A stretch of 64,000 nucleotides of DNA, taken from positions 35,293 through 99,292 of the forward strand of contig PJFC01000010.1 of NCBI GenBank assembly GCA_003574885.1, in the 5' to 3' direction. Source of the DNA: Geobacter sp. Its GTDB lineage: Bacteria > Desulfobacterota > Desulfuromonadia > Geobacterales > Geobacteraceae. Under the pieces are notes generated by a model, which had not been told where the DNA came from, did not search any database, and saw only the letters and a program-made list of their open reading frames with translations. Below, in pieces: positions 63,906-64,000 of this stretch (the stretch's first letter is position 1; each line of letters starts with the position of its first letter). Both the position numbers and the translations under genes were made by a program.

Positions 63906-64000
63906 GATCCCTGATCCCTGATCCCTGATCCCTGATCCCTGATCCCTGATCCCTGATCCCTGATCCCTGATCCCTGATCCCTGATCCCTGATCCCTGATC
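63906..64000. repeat. GATCCCT heptamer array, at least 13 units, open at window end
   Basis: The unit GATCCCT is repeated 13.6 times without mismatch to the last base, so its true length is unknown. It is the longest and most perfect heptamer array here. Its + strand reads TGA in every frame within 21 bases; the other strand is fully open. Confidence 0.97.

Noticed and set aside
63900..64000. CRISPR array at the window end
   Set aside because: The unit is 7 bases, directly tandem, without spacers; it is a microsatellite.

Overview
The window looks like chromosomal DNA from a Geobacter/Geotalea-type member of the Desulfuromonadales. The evidence is a porin-multiheme-cytochrome conduit with a TetR regulator in the order known for the Geobacter ombB-omaB-omcB cluster, System II (ResB/CcsA) cytochrome c maturation genes, and a housekeeping block ffh-rpsP-khpA-rimM-trmD-SPOUT methylase-rplS-rnhB-yraN. 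No tRNA, rRNA, CRISPR array or intact insertion sequence was recognised.

Region 1 (1-22.5 kb, almost all + strand) is an envelope-glycan island. It holds several GT-C (PMT/ArnT-like) membrane glycosyltransferases, GT2 and GT4 enzymes, a Wzx-type flippase, a cupin + DegT aminotransferase + methyltransferase trio suggesting an amino-sugar, two small lipoproteins, and two tandem TMTC-like membrane proteins with TPR tails. Region 2 (22.5-26.2 kb, - strand) has a YfhO-like membrane protein and a WG-repeat lipoprotein. Region 3 (26.2-37.0 kb, - strand) is one tightly overlapping operon: CcsA, a small His-bearing membrane protein, two FtsX-type permeases, an ABC ATPase, a DUF2318 membrane protein, three ResB-family proteins and a second CcsA. 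Region 4 (37.2-42.2 kb, - strand) encodes the electron conduit: TetR regulator, beta-barrel porin, octaheme cytochrome and a 10-heme-motif lipoprotein cytochrome, closed by a strong terminator. The cytochromes of region 4 need the haem ligation supplied by region 3.

Region 5 (42.7-53.5 kb, - strand) is housekeeping: MFS transporter, rsmI, a split glutamine-dependent NAD synthetase (separate amidase + NadE), yraN, rnhB, rplS, a SPOUT methylase, trmD, rimM, khpA, rpsP, ffh behind a good sigma-70-type promoter, then yedF and a DUF3343 gene (selenium/sulfur handling). Region 6 (53.6-63.8 kb) has a small membrane protein and a DUF721/DciA gene on +, then a second glycosylation set on - (ALG5-like GT2, GT39, GT2, TrmN6, YfhO-like, GT4) preceded by an AbiE-type toxin-antitoxin pair.

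The most unusual structure is a set of tandem heptanucleotide arrays of several unrelated units (GGTGAAA, GCTAGGG, AAAACTC, GATCCCT and degenerate AGCTATC). All have exactly a 7-bp period and sit at gene borders. Several contribute the stop codon and last residues of the upstream gene, and in two places also the only possible start codon and Shine-Dalgarno-like sequence of the next gene. The window ends inside a GATCCCT array of at least 13 copies.
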